DNA of 64,000 bases. It comes from Cyprinodon diabolis (Eukaryota; Chordata; Actinopteri; Cyprinodontiformes; Cyprinodontidae). The stretch spans positions 34,372,235 to 34,436,234 of the forward strand of contig CM060066.1 in NCBI GenBank assembly GCA_030533445.1. The letters run 5' to 3'. Under the pieces are notes generated by a model. That model saw only the letters and a program-made list of their open reading frames with translations, searched no databases and was not told the origin of the DNA. The position numbers and the translations under genes were made by a program. Below are positions 1 through 22,106 of this stretch, piece after piece. How positions within the stretch are numbered: the stretch's first letter is position 1; each line of letters opens with the position of its first letter.

Positions 1-299
1 TAATACTACACTGAAAACATTTTTATATTGGCCTATCCTACCATTTGTATAGTAATCTTTTTAGAACTGGCTCAACGGGAAAATGTTAATTGGGGTTAAT
101 TGAACACAGGAAAAAGTAAGTACCTCAAATAACATTTTCCTGATGAGCCAATTATAATATTCACATGTAAAAGATTACTAAACAAATTTAAGGTTAAGCC
201 AATGTTTACATTTTTCATTGTACAAAATATTTTAATATGTTATTAATAAATCTCACTTTCTTATGCCTATTTGCTTTTTTCAGCCCTCTGACATTCAAC
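1..299 (+). other. Upstream intron/5' region of the GPCR gene
   Basis: AT-rich non-coding sequence. The only signal is the pyrimidine tract and acceptor cag at 281-283 that opens the GPCR coding exon at 284; the 16 nt before the ATG are 5'UTR. The upstream non-coding exon and promoter lie outside the window. Confidence 0.6.
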
Positions 300-1688
300 A
301 TGGTTTCAAACTCCAGTGTCTCTGAGGAGCCCGTCTGCCCACTGCTCCAACTGATGAGAGAAGACAACTCCAACAACAACACACGGGTCAATCTGGTTAT
401 TGTTTGCATCCATGGCATTTTCTCCTGTCTGGGGATTTTAGAAAATGCCCTGATCATTTGGGTTTTGGGTTTTCGCCTCAGGCGTCGGACCGTGGCCTCC
501 GTCTGGATGCTCAACCTGGCCATGTCTGATTTCCTGGCCACCCTGACTCTCCCACTCTTCACCTTCTACCTTAACTCCCGCCACAGCTGGGAGATTGGAC
601 TTCCACTCTGTATAGCGCAATCTTCCATCTTTTTCCTCAACATGTTTGTCTCAGCCTTTTTGCTGGCAGCCATTTCCCTTGACCGCCTGCTCCTTGTGGC
701 CAAGCCAGTGTGGAGTCAGAATCACAGGTCGGTGGCAGGAGCTTGGAAGGTGTGTGCATTGGGCTGGCTGTGGGCAGCATTAAATACTCTGCCTTACTCT
801 GTGTTTCGTTCAGTGATTCCGAAGACTGATGGGAGAAATTTATGCTATCATAATTTTGCTTTGTTTTTATCCACTGAAGACTCATTGGAGACAGACTGCA
901 AAGTGAGGCAGGAGGCAACAGCGATTTCCAAGTTACTGTTAGCATTCCTGCTCCCTCTAGTGGTGATTGTAGGGAGCTACATCAAGATAGCACTCAGGCT
1001 CAGAAGCAGAGAAAGGAGGCGAAAGCAAAGTACCTGCAGAGTGACTGATACATTGACTTTGCCAGCCTGCGATGGACATCCACAAATGTTTAAAACCAAC
1101 GGCATCAAACCTTTGAACACTAGTTTAACATTTAAGTCAAATTTAAACAGCTTGCCCCCTGTCCTCCGCAGTCCATCATTTCAGAGCCAGCTTTCTCCGA
1201 GTTTTACAAAAATGGTAACGTCTGTGATTGCAGTGTTTGGACTGTGCTGGGCTCCATATCACATCTTTTGTATCTTAGAACTGAAAGCCCAGGAAAACAT
1301 AAAAATTCTCAAATTGGTTGAAGTTGGCCTTCCCCTGACAGCAACGTTAGCATTTTTGAATCCAGTTTTGAACCCTGTTCTGTATGTCTTCAGCTGCCCC
1401 CACTTCTGTGTGAGAATAAGACAGAGTCTGGGGGCGGTGTTTGATGGACTTGTGGAGGAGGGAGGGGGGTTACTGATGGCTCCAGCCAAGAGCTTGCGAG
1501 CTCACATCAGGAGGAGGAGTAGTCGAGATGTGAGCTTTGCAACACCGGGGTCACCAAAATCTTCAACTCCTTCCAGTCACTCTCCCGGCGCCCAGCAATT
1601 CCTGCCATTAAATCTGCTCTCTCAAGGCCTTAGAGACAGGCAAACAGAACAAGAGTTGAAAAACGGTGCATCACAGGGTTCTTTCTAA
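300..1688 (+). CDS. ptgdr2: Prostaglandin D2 receptor 2-like GPCR (CRTH2/GPR44)
   Basis: Class A seven-transmembrane receptor of 462 residues, expected at the plasma membrane of leukocyte-type cells, binding prostaglandin D2 and coupling to Gi. The coding exon begins after a splice acceptor (cag at 281-283). I therefore take the ATG at 300 (MVSNSS, with N-glycosylation sequons at N4 and N27) rather than the upstream in-frame ATG at 237, which lies in intron sequence. Seen: TM1 about residues 32-57, a DRY-type LDR at 128-130, TM6 with CWAP at 316-319, TM7 with NPVLNPVLY at 354-362, and a long basic/Ser-rich tail. The stretch FFLNMFVSAFLLAAISLDR and the following PVWSQNHR closely resemble mammalian CRTH2. 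Odd: the third intracellular loop (about residues 235-304) is roughly 55 residues longer than in the human receptor. FPR/C3aR-type chemoattractant receptors are the main alternative but fit less well. Confidence 0.88.
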   Translation: MVSNSSVSEEPVCPLLQLMREDNSNNNTRVNLVIVCIHGIFSCLGILENALIIWVLGFRLRRRTVASVWMLNLAMSDFLATLTLPLFTFYLNSRHSWEIGLPLCIAQSSIFFLNMFVSAFLLAAISLDRLLLVAKPVWSQNHRSVAGAWKVCALGWLWAALNTLPYSVFRSVIPKTDGRNLCYHNFALFLSTEDSLETDCKVRQEATAISKLLLAFLLPLVVIVGSYIKIALRLRSRERRRKQSTCRVTDTLTLPACDGHPQMFKTNGIKPLNTSLTFKSNLNSLPPVLRSPSFQSQLSPSFTKMVTSVIAVFGLCWAPYHIFCILELKAQENIKILKLVEVGLPLTATLAFLNPVLNPVLYVFSCPHFCVRIRQSLGAVFDGLVEEGGGLLMAPAKSLRAHIRRRSSRDVSFATPGSPKSSTPSSHSPGAQQFLPLNLLSQGLRDRQTEQELKNGASQGSF

Positions 1689-1790
1689 ATTGTATTTCAT
1701 TATGTGCATAATCCCATCACTCTCATTAAGGCTGAATTCTGTTTTGCCCATTGGCTTTTGTATTTACCTCTCAAATAGGTGTTAAGTTCT

Positions 1791-2170
1791 CTTAGAGGTA
1801 TAGTGTAGGATGTTCTTTTTCCAGGTGGATCATCAAAATAAGTGGTCCTCCTAATTGTCAATTATTATAGAGCTATGTTTACGTAAGGCCGTCCTACGTG
1901 TTCGTCCCCATTTTCACTTACCGGTGGCGAGTCTGACATAGTGAAAAATTGCAAATCTTCCTTTTGGAAAGTCAGCCTTTATTAGCGATGCAAACAGTGA
2001 CTTTTAAACAGAGCGTGCACAAGGAGAAATGGGCCTGTCCATGCTCTCACATATGTTTAACAGGCGTTCCCTATTGGGAGCAGGTGTAGAGTTGTGCATG
2101 TGCATTTGTTTTTAATTGGAGAGGGTAAGTCTTTTCAAAAATTCACGAATATCCTCCACTATAGCTTTAA
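1791..2170. mobile_element. MITE family A, copy 1
   Basis: About 380 bp with inverted ends: left GAGGTATAGTGTAGGAT, right the reverse complement of AAAGCTATAGTGGAGGAT. The body is about 80 percent like the copy at 19109-19475 and partly like 6454-6600, so it is an interspersed non-autonomous DNA transposon. It lies in or just after the 3'UTR of the GPCR gene. It has no coding capacity. Confidence 0.75.
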
Positions 2171-2784
2171 TGAGAAGAGCATCCAAATTATTTCTAAATT
2201 AAAAAAGAAATCATTCAGCCTTTAAAAGCAAGACTTTTTTAGGGATTCCGTACGATTTTTTTTTCTTTTCTTGGTTGACGTGTTTTGGTTGTTTCATAAT
2301 GGCCATAAGATCCTCTGGAGATGATTTCACAGAAAGAATTCCTCATAAAATGAAGAGCATTGTGGATAATGGGGTGTCTTCGGTGAAACATTTTTCCATA
2401 TCTGGTGCAAGACACACTTTCAAACCCAACTAAGTATTATCCGTCTAAAACTTACCGTAAAGCAAGATGAAGCGATGGTAAGTGAAAGCAAAAGTCAGCT
2501 TTAAACACAAGTATACTACAAAAAGTGTCAAGTCATCTTGTTGATATTTTTATTTGATATATATTTTTCTACCACTTTGTTGTACTTTCTTCTCTATGTT
2601 TCTATATAATGAATAATAAACCACAGCCCAAAAACAAATAATTTTATGAGTATGTGATGATTACTGAAAAAGCCTACATAGAAAAAAAAAAACATTCTAC
2701 TTCGTTTTATTCTTAATAGGTCAACATCTGGATATTTGTCCGTTTGAATTCATTATGTAATGCCTCCTGAAAGAAAAAAAAAAA
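2171..2784. other. Non-coding, possible GPCR 3' end
   Basis: AT-rich; no gene recognised. An AATAAA at 2615-2620 could be the polyadenylation signal of the upstream plus-strand GPCR, but it lies 0.9 kb past the stop and beyond a MITE, so this is tentative. Confidence 0.3.
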
Positions 2785-2852
2785 AAACTTAAACAATGTA
2801 AGCAGATTAAACTGGAATTAAGCAGTTTAATCTGTCTACATTGTTCAAGTTT
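2785..2852. repeat. 29-bp-arm hairpin
   Basis: Arms 2785-2813 and 2824-2852 pair at 26 of 29 positions around a 10-nt spacer. It is either a tiny palindromic MITE or a folded RNA. The arm length and short loop resemble a compact miRNA precursor, but nothing else supports that. Confidence 0.6.
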
Positions 2853-3660
2853 CCAACACAAACTTCAATGATTTTCCTAAAAACAGATATGAGAGTTCAG
2901 ATCTAACACTCAAACACAAAATGGGGATTCATATTAGAGCGCTATGGGGAAACTGATAAGTAAAGGTATTTTACTTTTGATCAATTAAGTCGCTGTCTTT
3001 TCCGCTTTTTGACACACAGCTTTTCCTTGTTAAATTTGACCTGTGAGTGCTGCGGTTATTTAGCTAATTTTGAAAGGCTTCGGGTCCAAGGGGTGTGACT
3101 GTTCGCAGAGTTTTCATGGGTTTGAATTTAGGTGGGGCCAAAACTGACAAAACCACAATTTCCAAATCCTGACAAGGACAACACCGGGAAGCAGTTATTT
3201 TAATCTTATTTTTTTTTTCTTTTTAAATTTTAATAGCAGTGTTGATTTACTGCAGTGCAACAGCTGGAAAAAGATAGTCAGGGGAATAGTTAGAGGGGTG
3301 CTGAAAGATAAGGGGTGCCCAGGAAGAATGGTTTAGGAACCACTGCCTTAAGAATTAGTTCTCAGATTTCAACATTTTAACAAGTTTACAAAACATACTC
3401 ATCTTGACATTAGATTTTTCCAGTGGTGTATCTTTAATGATATAACTCGCTGACCTTTACTGTATGTGGATTTAAATGCATCAGCCCTGTAATTTACACA
3501 GCATTAATCTTCATGGGTAGTAAATGATAGTAAATTCAAGTTTCAAAGACACACCAAACACTTTAAGAGGTTGATGATTAATCTTAAACTTGCTTAAAGA
3601 GGCCCTAAAAATTAATTCCTCTATAAAGCAGGGTCAAAGAACTTAAAAAAAAAAACTTTA
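2853..3660. other. Intergenic, nothing recognised
   Basis: AT-rich sequence between the GPCR and the convergent minus-strand VWA7-like gene. I see no ORF or repeat that I can name. Confidence 0.4.
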
Positions 3661-3669
3661 CAAATATTT

Positions 3670-3675
3670 TTTATT
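3670..3675 (-). terminator. Poly(A) signal of VWA7-like gene
   Basis: AATAAA on the minus strand, about 230 nt past the stop codon of the VWA7-like gene. It is the nearest canonical hexamer, so it is the probable 3' end signal. Confidence 0.45.
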
Positions 3676-3905
3676 AATTTAGTGTAGTGTTAATCTTTAG
3701 TGTGATTTTTGTTTGTTATTGAGTTCCCCAGGTAGGTAGGATGCTGAATGTAAAACAGACATCACAATGAATTGGAGACACACAGCTTTAAGTTAACACA
3801 GCAGTTTTTAATCAAATTGAAAAGCATGGCACACAAACTGCCACGTGTTTATGTCCATATATTCCCAAATCAGATACCATTCATTTTGAGAATCTGCAAA
3901 CTTCT

Positions 3906-14877
<10,972 letters not shown>

Positions 14878-15267
14878 AATGACTGGAATGAGATAGATAA
14901 CAAAATTCTAATTGTTATCTATAATTCAATATAAAACGTTAGTGTATGTTTTGCATCCAGAGGAAGTACAATGTTCTGGAGGAGTTCATATAACAGTTAA
15001 ATTTAAATATGCAGAAGATTGGGACAGGAAAAACAAATATGAAAATAGATGTATATACATAAATACTAAATAGTTCATGGTTCATGTTATACAACATTAT
15101 GAGCATAAGAAACAAAGGACAGACACACAACCTTTGTACTAAATAAAAATAAAAAAATCAACATTGCATTGTTGTTTCTGCTTAAAGCTGACACAAATGT
15201 GGTCCTTTACCAATTTTATCCTGTATTACTGTCGCAAATATCCTGCTAAACATTGCTTTGAATAAAA

Positions 15268-15530
15268 TGATAAACAAAATGCTGCCTTTCCAAAGTAATT
15301 ATAGTTTTGAAAATGCAGAGATTATTATCCATGCACTTGTGCCTTTGCATATTGATAATTGTGATGCTCTTCTGTCTGGGCTAATAAAGCAAAAACACAA
15401 TATTGCTGATCGCATCTTAACCAAAACTGTGAAAAATGAGCATAACACTCAAGTACCATTCATTGGTTGCCTTGTCATGTTCAAGCTGATTTTAGGATCT
15501 TGCTGCTTAACTACAAGGCATTAAATGCTC
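15268..15530 (+). pseudogene. LINE reverse-transcriptase fragment
   Basis: Reads NAEIIIHALVPLHIDNCDAL then LSGLIKQ, followed after deletion by ADRILTKTVKNEHNTQV. This is a degraded form of the conserved C-terminal RT segment (HA.V.S.LDYCN.LL.GL ... LT.T....HI.P) of L2/CR1-type LINEs. In the first intron of the VWA7-like gene. Confidence 0.65.
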
Positions 15531-15769
15531 TGGTATTGTCTTATCCATCCAACCTTTTAAAAAACAAAACAGTATTTTTTTTTTTCTTTTCCCTTACCTA
15601 TCATTTAGCACTTTCTTTTAAAGTGATATAATAAAGTCAGTGTTGTTCTTATTTTTAAACACATATGAGAACCCCCCCAAAATACAAAAACAAAACCTTT
15701 TTACAATACAGGAATTATTTCCTTTCATCTAAAGAGTTAAGATGAGTAATGAATCTTAAACACAGTTTA
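15531..15769 (+). repeat. Direct duplication, copy A
   Basis: About 90 percent identical to 17347-17576 in the same orientation, from ATTGTCTTATCC to TTAAACACAGTTTA. Lies in intron 1 of the VWA7-like gene. Confidence 0.85.
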
Positions 15770-15904
15770 CTGCCTGTTCGACAAATAACTTTTGAGTACA
15801 AATAGTTTTAAATTGTTTTATAAAAACTACTTTCTTATTACTGTAATTGAAAAGAAAAAAGCAGTTAGTCAAAAGAACTGTAACAATAAAAATGTTGATC
15901 ATAC

Positions 15905-15957
15905 CTGGATAATTTCCAACAACAAGAACTCAAGTTTCCCCCCTAACTCTAAGGAGT
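15905..15957 (-). other. vwa7: VWA7-like non-coding exon 1
   Basis: The donor (ATCCAG|GTATGA; GT at 15904-15903) splices in good context to the acceptor at 14883. The 5' edge is estimated from the TATA box about 30 nt upstream, so the exact start is inferred. Confidence 0.6.
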
Positions 15958-15981
15958 AAAGCACAGATCCACTTTCTACAG

Positions 15982-15990
15982 CTTTATATA
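15982..15990 (-). promoter_or_regulatory. TATA box of VWA7-like gene
   Basis: TATATAAAG on the minus strand, placed about 25-35 nt upstream of the inferred non-coding first exon. A TATA promoter suggests regulated, tissue-restricted expression; that is an inference. Confidence 0.6.
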
Positions 15991-16279
15991 TTCAGCACCT
16001 TGTTATAATGGGGTGGAGCATCACACACACCTTAACAAATGCAGTTAGATTTTAGTGGAGGTTTTTCTACTAAAAGATTAGATTACCACAAAATATCTGT
16101 CACACCTTTAGAAAAAAAGCAGTTTATTGTAACATAAATACAGATTGCAACATTTTTTTTACCTATAGATAAAATCGCTCTGCTGTAAAAAAAAAAAAAG
16201 CTTCTTCATTGCACAAGCTTAAACATAGGGCTGAATCTTTGGTGCATTTTTTACTTCTCATTCATTGGGTGTTTAAGTA

Positions 16280-16402
16280 GAAGGAAGGAAGGAAGGAAGG
16301 AAGGAAGGAAGGAATGAAGGAAGGAAGGAAGGAAGGAAGGAAGGAAGGAAGGAAGGAAGGAAGGAAGGAAGGAAGGAAGGAAGGAAGGAAGGAAGGAAGG
16401 AA

Positions 16403-16468
<66 letters not shown>

Positions 16469-16470
16469 AA
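16280..16470. repeat. (GGAA)n/(GAAA)n microsatellite
   Basis: About 125 bp of GGAA repeats passing into about 65 bp of GAAA, the classic compound tetranucleotide array; upstream of the VWA7-like promoter. Confidence 0.95.
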
Positions 16471-16479
16471 AATATTTTT

Positions 16480-17010
16480 TTAATCTCATCTAATTACAAA
16501 AATCAAGATAACATTAACTGTTTCATAAAATTTCTAGTAAGTTCTTCCTTAAGCCTGTTTATTGGTTGTCATCACCCGGCTGACTGGGAATTTATACAGG
16601 CATTTAAGAGAATTATTACAAGGAAACTGGGAAGCGTTTTCTGCACTCTAAGCTCTTTGTCCAAAGTGCTCTGTAGAAAAGGAAATAAGTATGTCAAGGG
16701 GTTTTTCCATGCAGATAAGAGATTGACAGTGAAATGCGATTGTTCATCAATAAGCATAGATGACGCCAATTGGCTGACAGGACTTAAGTATGCTTTAAAT
16801 GTAGACTGAGATGTTATCTGTTTTATAGCCACCTAAACCCTCTCCATTTAAAAAAAAATATGAACTAATTTGCTTTATTGTTCTTTTTAATAAACAAAAA
16901 AAAAAAAACAAAACATAAAATCTACATCGATTAGCTTCCATCCTGCATGAACTCTCCGGTTATCACTTCCGGGTAAGCTTCGAAGATAATCCCTCCCTTT
17001 CCGTCAGATT
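16480..17010. other. Intergenic, nothing recognised
   Basis: No host gene. A 79-codon-scale open frame on the minus strand (16572-16832) has no recognisable similarity. Confidence 0.4.
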
Positions 17011-17012
17011 TT

Positions 17013-17205
17013 GTCAGTTGTAAAAGTGTTTTCTGAAATGTAAATTTGTTTTATGATTTGTAAAAGTGTTTCGTTTGTTGTAATTTTGTTTTCTGAAATG
17101 TAAATTTGTTTTATGATTTGTAAAAGTGTTTCGTTTGTTGTAAATTTGTTTTCTCAAATGTAAAGTTGTTTCAAGATTTTTAAAAGTGTTTCAGATTTTG
17201 TATTG
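17013..17205. repeat. Minisatellite, about 60-bp unit
   Basis: Three units of about 60 bp, each built from about 20-bp sub-units of the form TTGTAAAAGTGTTTC / TTGTAAATTTGTTTT / CTGAAATG. The first two units are nearly identical and the third has drifted. Confidence 0.85.
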
Positions 17206-17346
17206 TTGATTTGCACTTCCCAGCCACCGTACTAATGTCCTAAATGGTGCAGATTAGTATGCAATATTTTCAGATGTGTAATCATTTTATTTAAATATTT
17301 AATTTATTAATTAATATCAACTGTCTTATATCTCGTAAATTGAACT

Positions 17347-17576
17347 TGGCATTGTCTTATCCTTCCAACCTTTTAAAAAACAAAACAGTAATTTTTACCT
17401 ACCTTACCTACCATTTAGCACTTTGTTTTAAAGTGATATAATAAAGTCAGTGATATTCTTATTTTTAAACACATATGAGAACCTAAAAAAACAAAAACAA
17501 AACCTTTTTACAATACAGGAATTATTTAATTTCATCTAAAGAGTTAAGATGAGTAATGAATCTTAAACACAGTTTA
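17347..17576 (+). repeat. Direct duplication, copy B
   Basis: Partner of 15531-15769. The two copies flank the VWA7-like first exon and promoter, about 1.8 kb apart. Confidence 0.85.
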
Positions 17577-17714
17577 AGATTCTGGATTGATTTCAGGATT
17601 GATTCAGATCAATCCTGAAGGATAGCCTGTCGCGCAGCAGGTTTGTTGTTCAGGCCTTGGTAACTAGCCTCAATAAGAATGAATCCAGCTTTGTGATACT
17701 AGAAGTCAGGGTTA

Positions 17715-17900
17715 AACCTAAGGCAGTGTTTTTCAACCCTGGTCTTCAAGGCGCCCTGCTCTACATGTTTTGGATGTTTCTAAGCTTCAGCACACCTGAT
17801 TCAGATGATTGCAGTTCAGCAAAGCCTGATAATCTGCTATCAACTGATAACAGGTGTGTGAAAGCTGGGAAACATCCAACAAACCAACAACATTCTCTTT
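17715..17900. mobile_element. hAT-type palindromic MITE, decayed
   Basis: Starts CAGTGTTTTTCAACCCTGG and contains CACACCTGATTCA..TGATTG and the inverted ACAGGTGTGTGAAAGCTGGG, an arrangement typical of a common fish hAT-derived MITE. The right terminus is lost. Confidence 0.55.
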
Positions 17901-17944
17901 TCTTGTGTTTTTGTTTTACGTAAAATACATCTAGACTGCTGAGG

Positions 17945-18215
17945 CTGTCAATAGTCACTGCGGCTACCTTGTGGTTTAGTGAGGAAGTGCTTGTTCAGCC
18001 AAAAATCCCTAGTTCACAATGTTAGAGAATCTTTGAAAAAATCCTGTATCCAGATTATGATCTAAATCATCACCAAAATATTATGGATTGTTCCTTGGCA
18101 TGAGGGACACCTCTGATGCTAATCCATTAACTAATCCATTGATCCATTAACTTTTCAATCCTGTATACAGACAGACAAACTCTCCCAAAAAAGTAACCTC
18201 CTTGGAGGAGATAAT
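17945..18215 (+). repeat. RTE-like LINE 3' end, copy 1
   Basis: Shares an ordered set of motifs with 33520-33800: TCACAATGTTA, CCAGATTATGATCT, ATTATGGATTGTTCC, GGCATGAG, ACTTTTCAA..CCTGTA, and ends AACCTCCTTGGAGGAGATAA. It matches the widespread LINE 3' end that finishes CCTTGGCGGAGGTAATAA. Confidence 0.6.
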
Positions 18216-18423
18216 ACACCAATTTAATACTTATTCATTTATATTATGTATTAGAGATCAAGAAAGGGGGTCAGAAACACATTTCTTTCTTAAATTTTAC
18301 ACGGTAAAGAATTGTAAATTTCATCTGATCTCTCTATCTTTATATCCAACCTAAGGGCCATTAAACCAATCACATTCACTGTGGCACGAAGCAACAGTTC
18401 CCAAAGAGATATATCCACACATC

Positions 18424-18520
18424 CACTGTGAGAGCATGCAAATTCCACTCCAATCGAGTGTTTAAAATATTCTGGCTGCAAGGCAACATTTAACCACTGC
18501 TGCCCCAAACCACCAGAGAG
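18424..18520. repeat. Common teleost repeat fragment
   Basis: GAGCATGCAAATTCCAC and GGCTGCAAGGCAACATTTAA followed by CCACTGCTGC, remnants of the same family noted at 7725. Confidence 0.45.
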
Positions 18521-19108
18521 CAGAATTGTACTGAGGACATGAACAGCAGTGGGGCGATGATGTAGGATCATGAATGTATCAGGTCGAGTTTTCTAGGATC
18601 ACTTCAAATCTGAGTAAGCAAGCATCTGAGCTGCTCTCTGGGAGATTAGATTTTATCCTACCTGATATCAATTTTGATTAACCAAATCATCACCATCCAT
18701 TCAAGTTGTGTGAGTCTTTTACACTCCTGGAATCACACACAAACACACACAGGCTTTGAAATAATGTAGGCCATGGCAGCATGGGATTATCACAAAGGTA
18801 GTTCTAATTCAGATAGAATATTAGAGAGAGAAAATTCACAGAATAAACACAGACCAGGATTAAACCTCAGTCAGCTTCTACTTTCTAATCAGCTATTCCC
18901 TCCAAATACTGTTATCTTCCTCATCTCTGTATTAATCTTTGTTGCAATAAGATCATGCAGATATTTTTTGGCCTGATTATAAAAAATGGTGGTTCTAATA
19001 TCCACAATGTCATTGATATCCAAATGATATATAAACTCTTTTTTTAATCCAATTTCTCCACTAATCTCCATCTAATCAGGCTAAACTTTTTGGACTCAGT
19101 TTATAGAT

Positions 19109-19475
19109 AAAGGTATAGTGGAGGATGTTCTTTTTCCGAGTGGATCATAAAATAGTGGTCTTCCAAATTGTCAATTATTCTGGTGATATGTTTACGTATA
19201 GCCGTCCTGCATGCTCATCCCCATTTTCACTTGCCGTCGGTGAGTCTGACATAATGTTGCAAATCAAAATTGCAAATCTTCTTTTGGAAAGTAAGCTTGT
19301 ATGAGCTATGCAAACAGCAACTTTTAAACAAAGTGTGCATAAGGAGAAATGCTCTAACGCGTGTTTAATAGCCGTTCCCTATTGGTAGCGGGCAAAGGGT
19401 TGTGCATGTGCATTTTTTTTTTTAAGTGAAGAGGGCAGGTCATTTAAATTCACGAAAATCCTCCTCTATACCTTT
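19109..19475. mobile_element. MITE family A, copy 2
   Basis: Inverted ends AAAGGTATAGTGGAGGAT (left) and the reverse complement of AAAGGTATAGAGGAGGAT (right). The body is alignable end to end with 1791-2170. This is the best preserved copy. Confidence 0.8.
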
Positions 19476-19499
19476 AAGTGGGAACATTAACAGAATTTA

Positions 19500-22080
19500 A
19501 AATATTTATAGAATCACCGGTGCTGCATAAGCAATTAACTTGTGAAGCAATTACAAAGTTTTTACTTAATTATTTCCTTTGATCAGAGCTACTGAGGTTT
19601 CCAATCAGGAATTCATGATCTATTATTTCCCTGTTGTATATATAACTAAAGCTACTTTGTATCTATCTTAGCCAGTCCTCAAAGCAGAAAGACAATTGTT
19701 TGGCAGAATATTATTAATCCTCATAAGTAAAAAAAAAAAAAAAAAAAAAAGCAGTATGCTTAAACTTTACATCATCTGCCAGAGAAATCCTTCTAAAGTT
19801 TTCTAAAACTGGAACTTTGAAAAACAACCCTGGGTGATGACTCCAGTTTATTTTGTCCCTACAGTGATCAGGATGTTAAAAACCAACCTTCACAGTGACT
19901 TTAACGCTAAGATTATAAACATTTTACATCCTCGCTGGTTGTTTACGAGGCCTGCCTCCATTTTTCTGTTATTGCAAGTTGGTACACGAGACTAATTGTT
20001 CAGTAATAGATGCTTCGGCTGGGTATAACGTACAAAAAAAAAAAAGAAAAATTGAAAGTGAGGCAACATATATTCCAAGAATAGTATAGAAGATATGAAG
20101 ACATGGCAATAGGAGCATAATTTGAACAGAACATCTGGTTTGTTTTACTTGAAAACTGATAATTATTTGGTCTTCCAGCTAAAAAAAATATCAACCTTGT
20201 TCTTCACGCTCCAGATTTCAGTATCCACTATAAAAAATATTTCACACAAGGTTTATAAAATTCCCAGTGACAGATTATTCTTCTATAACTAAATTTGATC
20301 TATTTTAAGACGTTTGCAAATATTTACCAGGGTTACCACATATTTTGAAGGGTGCTGTATATACCAATGACCAAATTTTGGATCTAACATTTCATTTTGC
20401 ACATGATCTGAGCATTAAAAAATCCTGCACCATTAAAAAAGGAGACATGGATGGGATAACGCAGTCATATAAAGCCCTAACTGCAATCTGCAAGCAGATT
20501 AGAAAAAAGGTATTAAAAAACTGGAAATCAGTGTGAAGATGCTGAAACAGATGCAGCCACAGAGAAAGATGAAGATTGTGTAACATCAGTGAAAAACATC
20601 TGGTGCAGATGAGATATGAGAGAAGAATAAAAGAGAGGTTAAACAGGAGGAGTGTTGCCTTAAAATTGCTTAGTGCTCGGCTGGTGTATTTATAGCTGGC
20701 AGATGCTGGCAAGATTATTAGAGCTATGAACATGGTGGCTTTTTTTCTCACTCATTGTGTATCTAAGCAAGCCCTCCAATACACAAAATTTCAAATGAAA
20801 GAGCGTGAATTGTTAAAAGGAATTTGAGAATGAGAATTCTGTGAAAACGCTTTAAGAAAGGTTCAGGCAAGCTCAATCCTTCCATACCTGAATATCCACA
20901 TTTGCTGCTCTCTAACTTTCAAACTAGTTTTAACACTTCAGAGGGTTGTCAGAAAAATGTACAAGAAATTGTCAAGTAAAACCATCTAAAATACATATTC
21001 AGAGACATACTCCTGCAGGCCTATTAAAGGGTTAACATTTGCCCTATTCTAAAGCTTATAATAGGTTGTAATCCTTTCAAAGTCACTATAGGCAAATACA
21101 TCATTAAATGTTGCCTTTGGCTTCATGGAGTTTGTTCATTTGATATTAACATTTTTTTTTCTTCCAACCCAAATACTGAAGAGAATTGCCTAAAATGAGA
21201 GGCCACCCCTCCTTTTGTGAGCGCCGTCCATTTCATGACATCACTCTACCATGTCACAGAAGTGGCCAAGCAATCTGCTGGGTTCCTTGTTCTTCTCAAC
21301 TTTATCTGCACACTTATATCTCCACAACCTCTTAGGCATTTATAGATCAGCTTTATTTTTCTCAGATCAAAAGTCATACTAAATACTCCTAAAAGGGATT
21401 GTACCAGCAACTCCTTACTCAATTCTTACTGTAATAACTTGTTGGAATAATTATGTATAAGATACTTAATGTTTGTTCTTATGATGTATAATGTGTGACA
21501 TACTGTATTACTGTTCAAGAGAGGTGTTGCAAAAGCAGTATTGCTCAAGCTTATCGAAACCAGGAGATTCTCGGGCCATTTGACCGGAAGACTTTTTAAT
21601 GCAAATTGACCTGTTCACCGAGGCTGCATATTGAATTGTATTTCTTGTTTCCTATTCCTTTAGCGCAACCTCAGCTTGTGTAATTAGGGACCCCCCCCTC
21701 TAACTTTACTATATAGCGAGGGTAAAGCTGAAAACTGGCAGAGTGGGTTGGAGATTTGTAAACACTGCAGTCTCTTCCAACTCTCCTCACAGGTAAAACT
21801 AAATTAATTGTCTCTGTGCCTTTTTCCTTTCCCTGTATGTATGTATGTATGTATCTATGATGTTTAAGGTGCTTAGACCTGACATAACTACTCAATATTT
21901 CCTAAATATATTTTATGAAAGCATTTTTTTCCTGGATGTTACATCAATACCGTGTTACTTTTCCATCTGATTGCTGTTACTCACCAAATTATAATGATAC
22001 AGGATGCATCTTCTATCTGATTTTCTTTCTGATATTATGCCATAACTGCACATAGCTGAATAATTTTAGCAGTCATCTCG
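19500..22080. other. Intergenic, nothing recognised
   Basis: AT-rich sequence with an A-run at 19729-19750 and short (TGTA)n near 21836. Open frames here (for example 20345-20536 plus, 20392-20751 minus) are short, lysine- or leucine-rich and resemble nothing I know. Confidence 0.4.
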
Positions 22081-22106
22081 ATCTACAAAAGCAGTCTTTT
22101 CAGTAG

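Noticed and set aside
237..299. Upstream in-frame ATG that would add 21 residues to the GPCR
   Set aside because: It lies before a good splice acceptor (281-283) in intron-like sequence; the ATG at 300 gives the family-typical N-terminus.
16262..16489. Open frame rich in Phe-Leu-Ser-Pro repeats
   Set aside because: Reverse translation of the GGAA/GAAA microsatellite.
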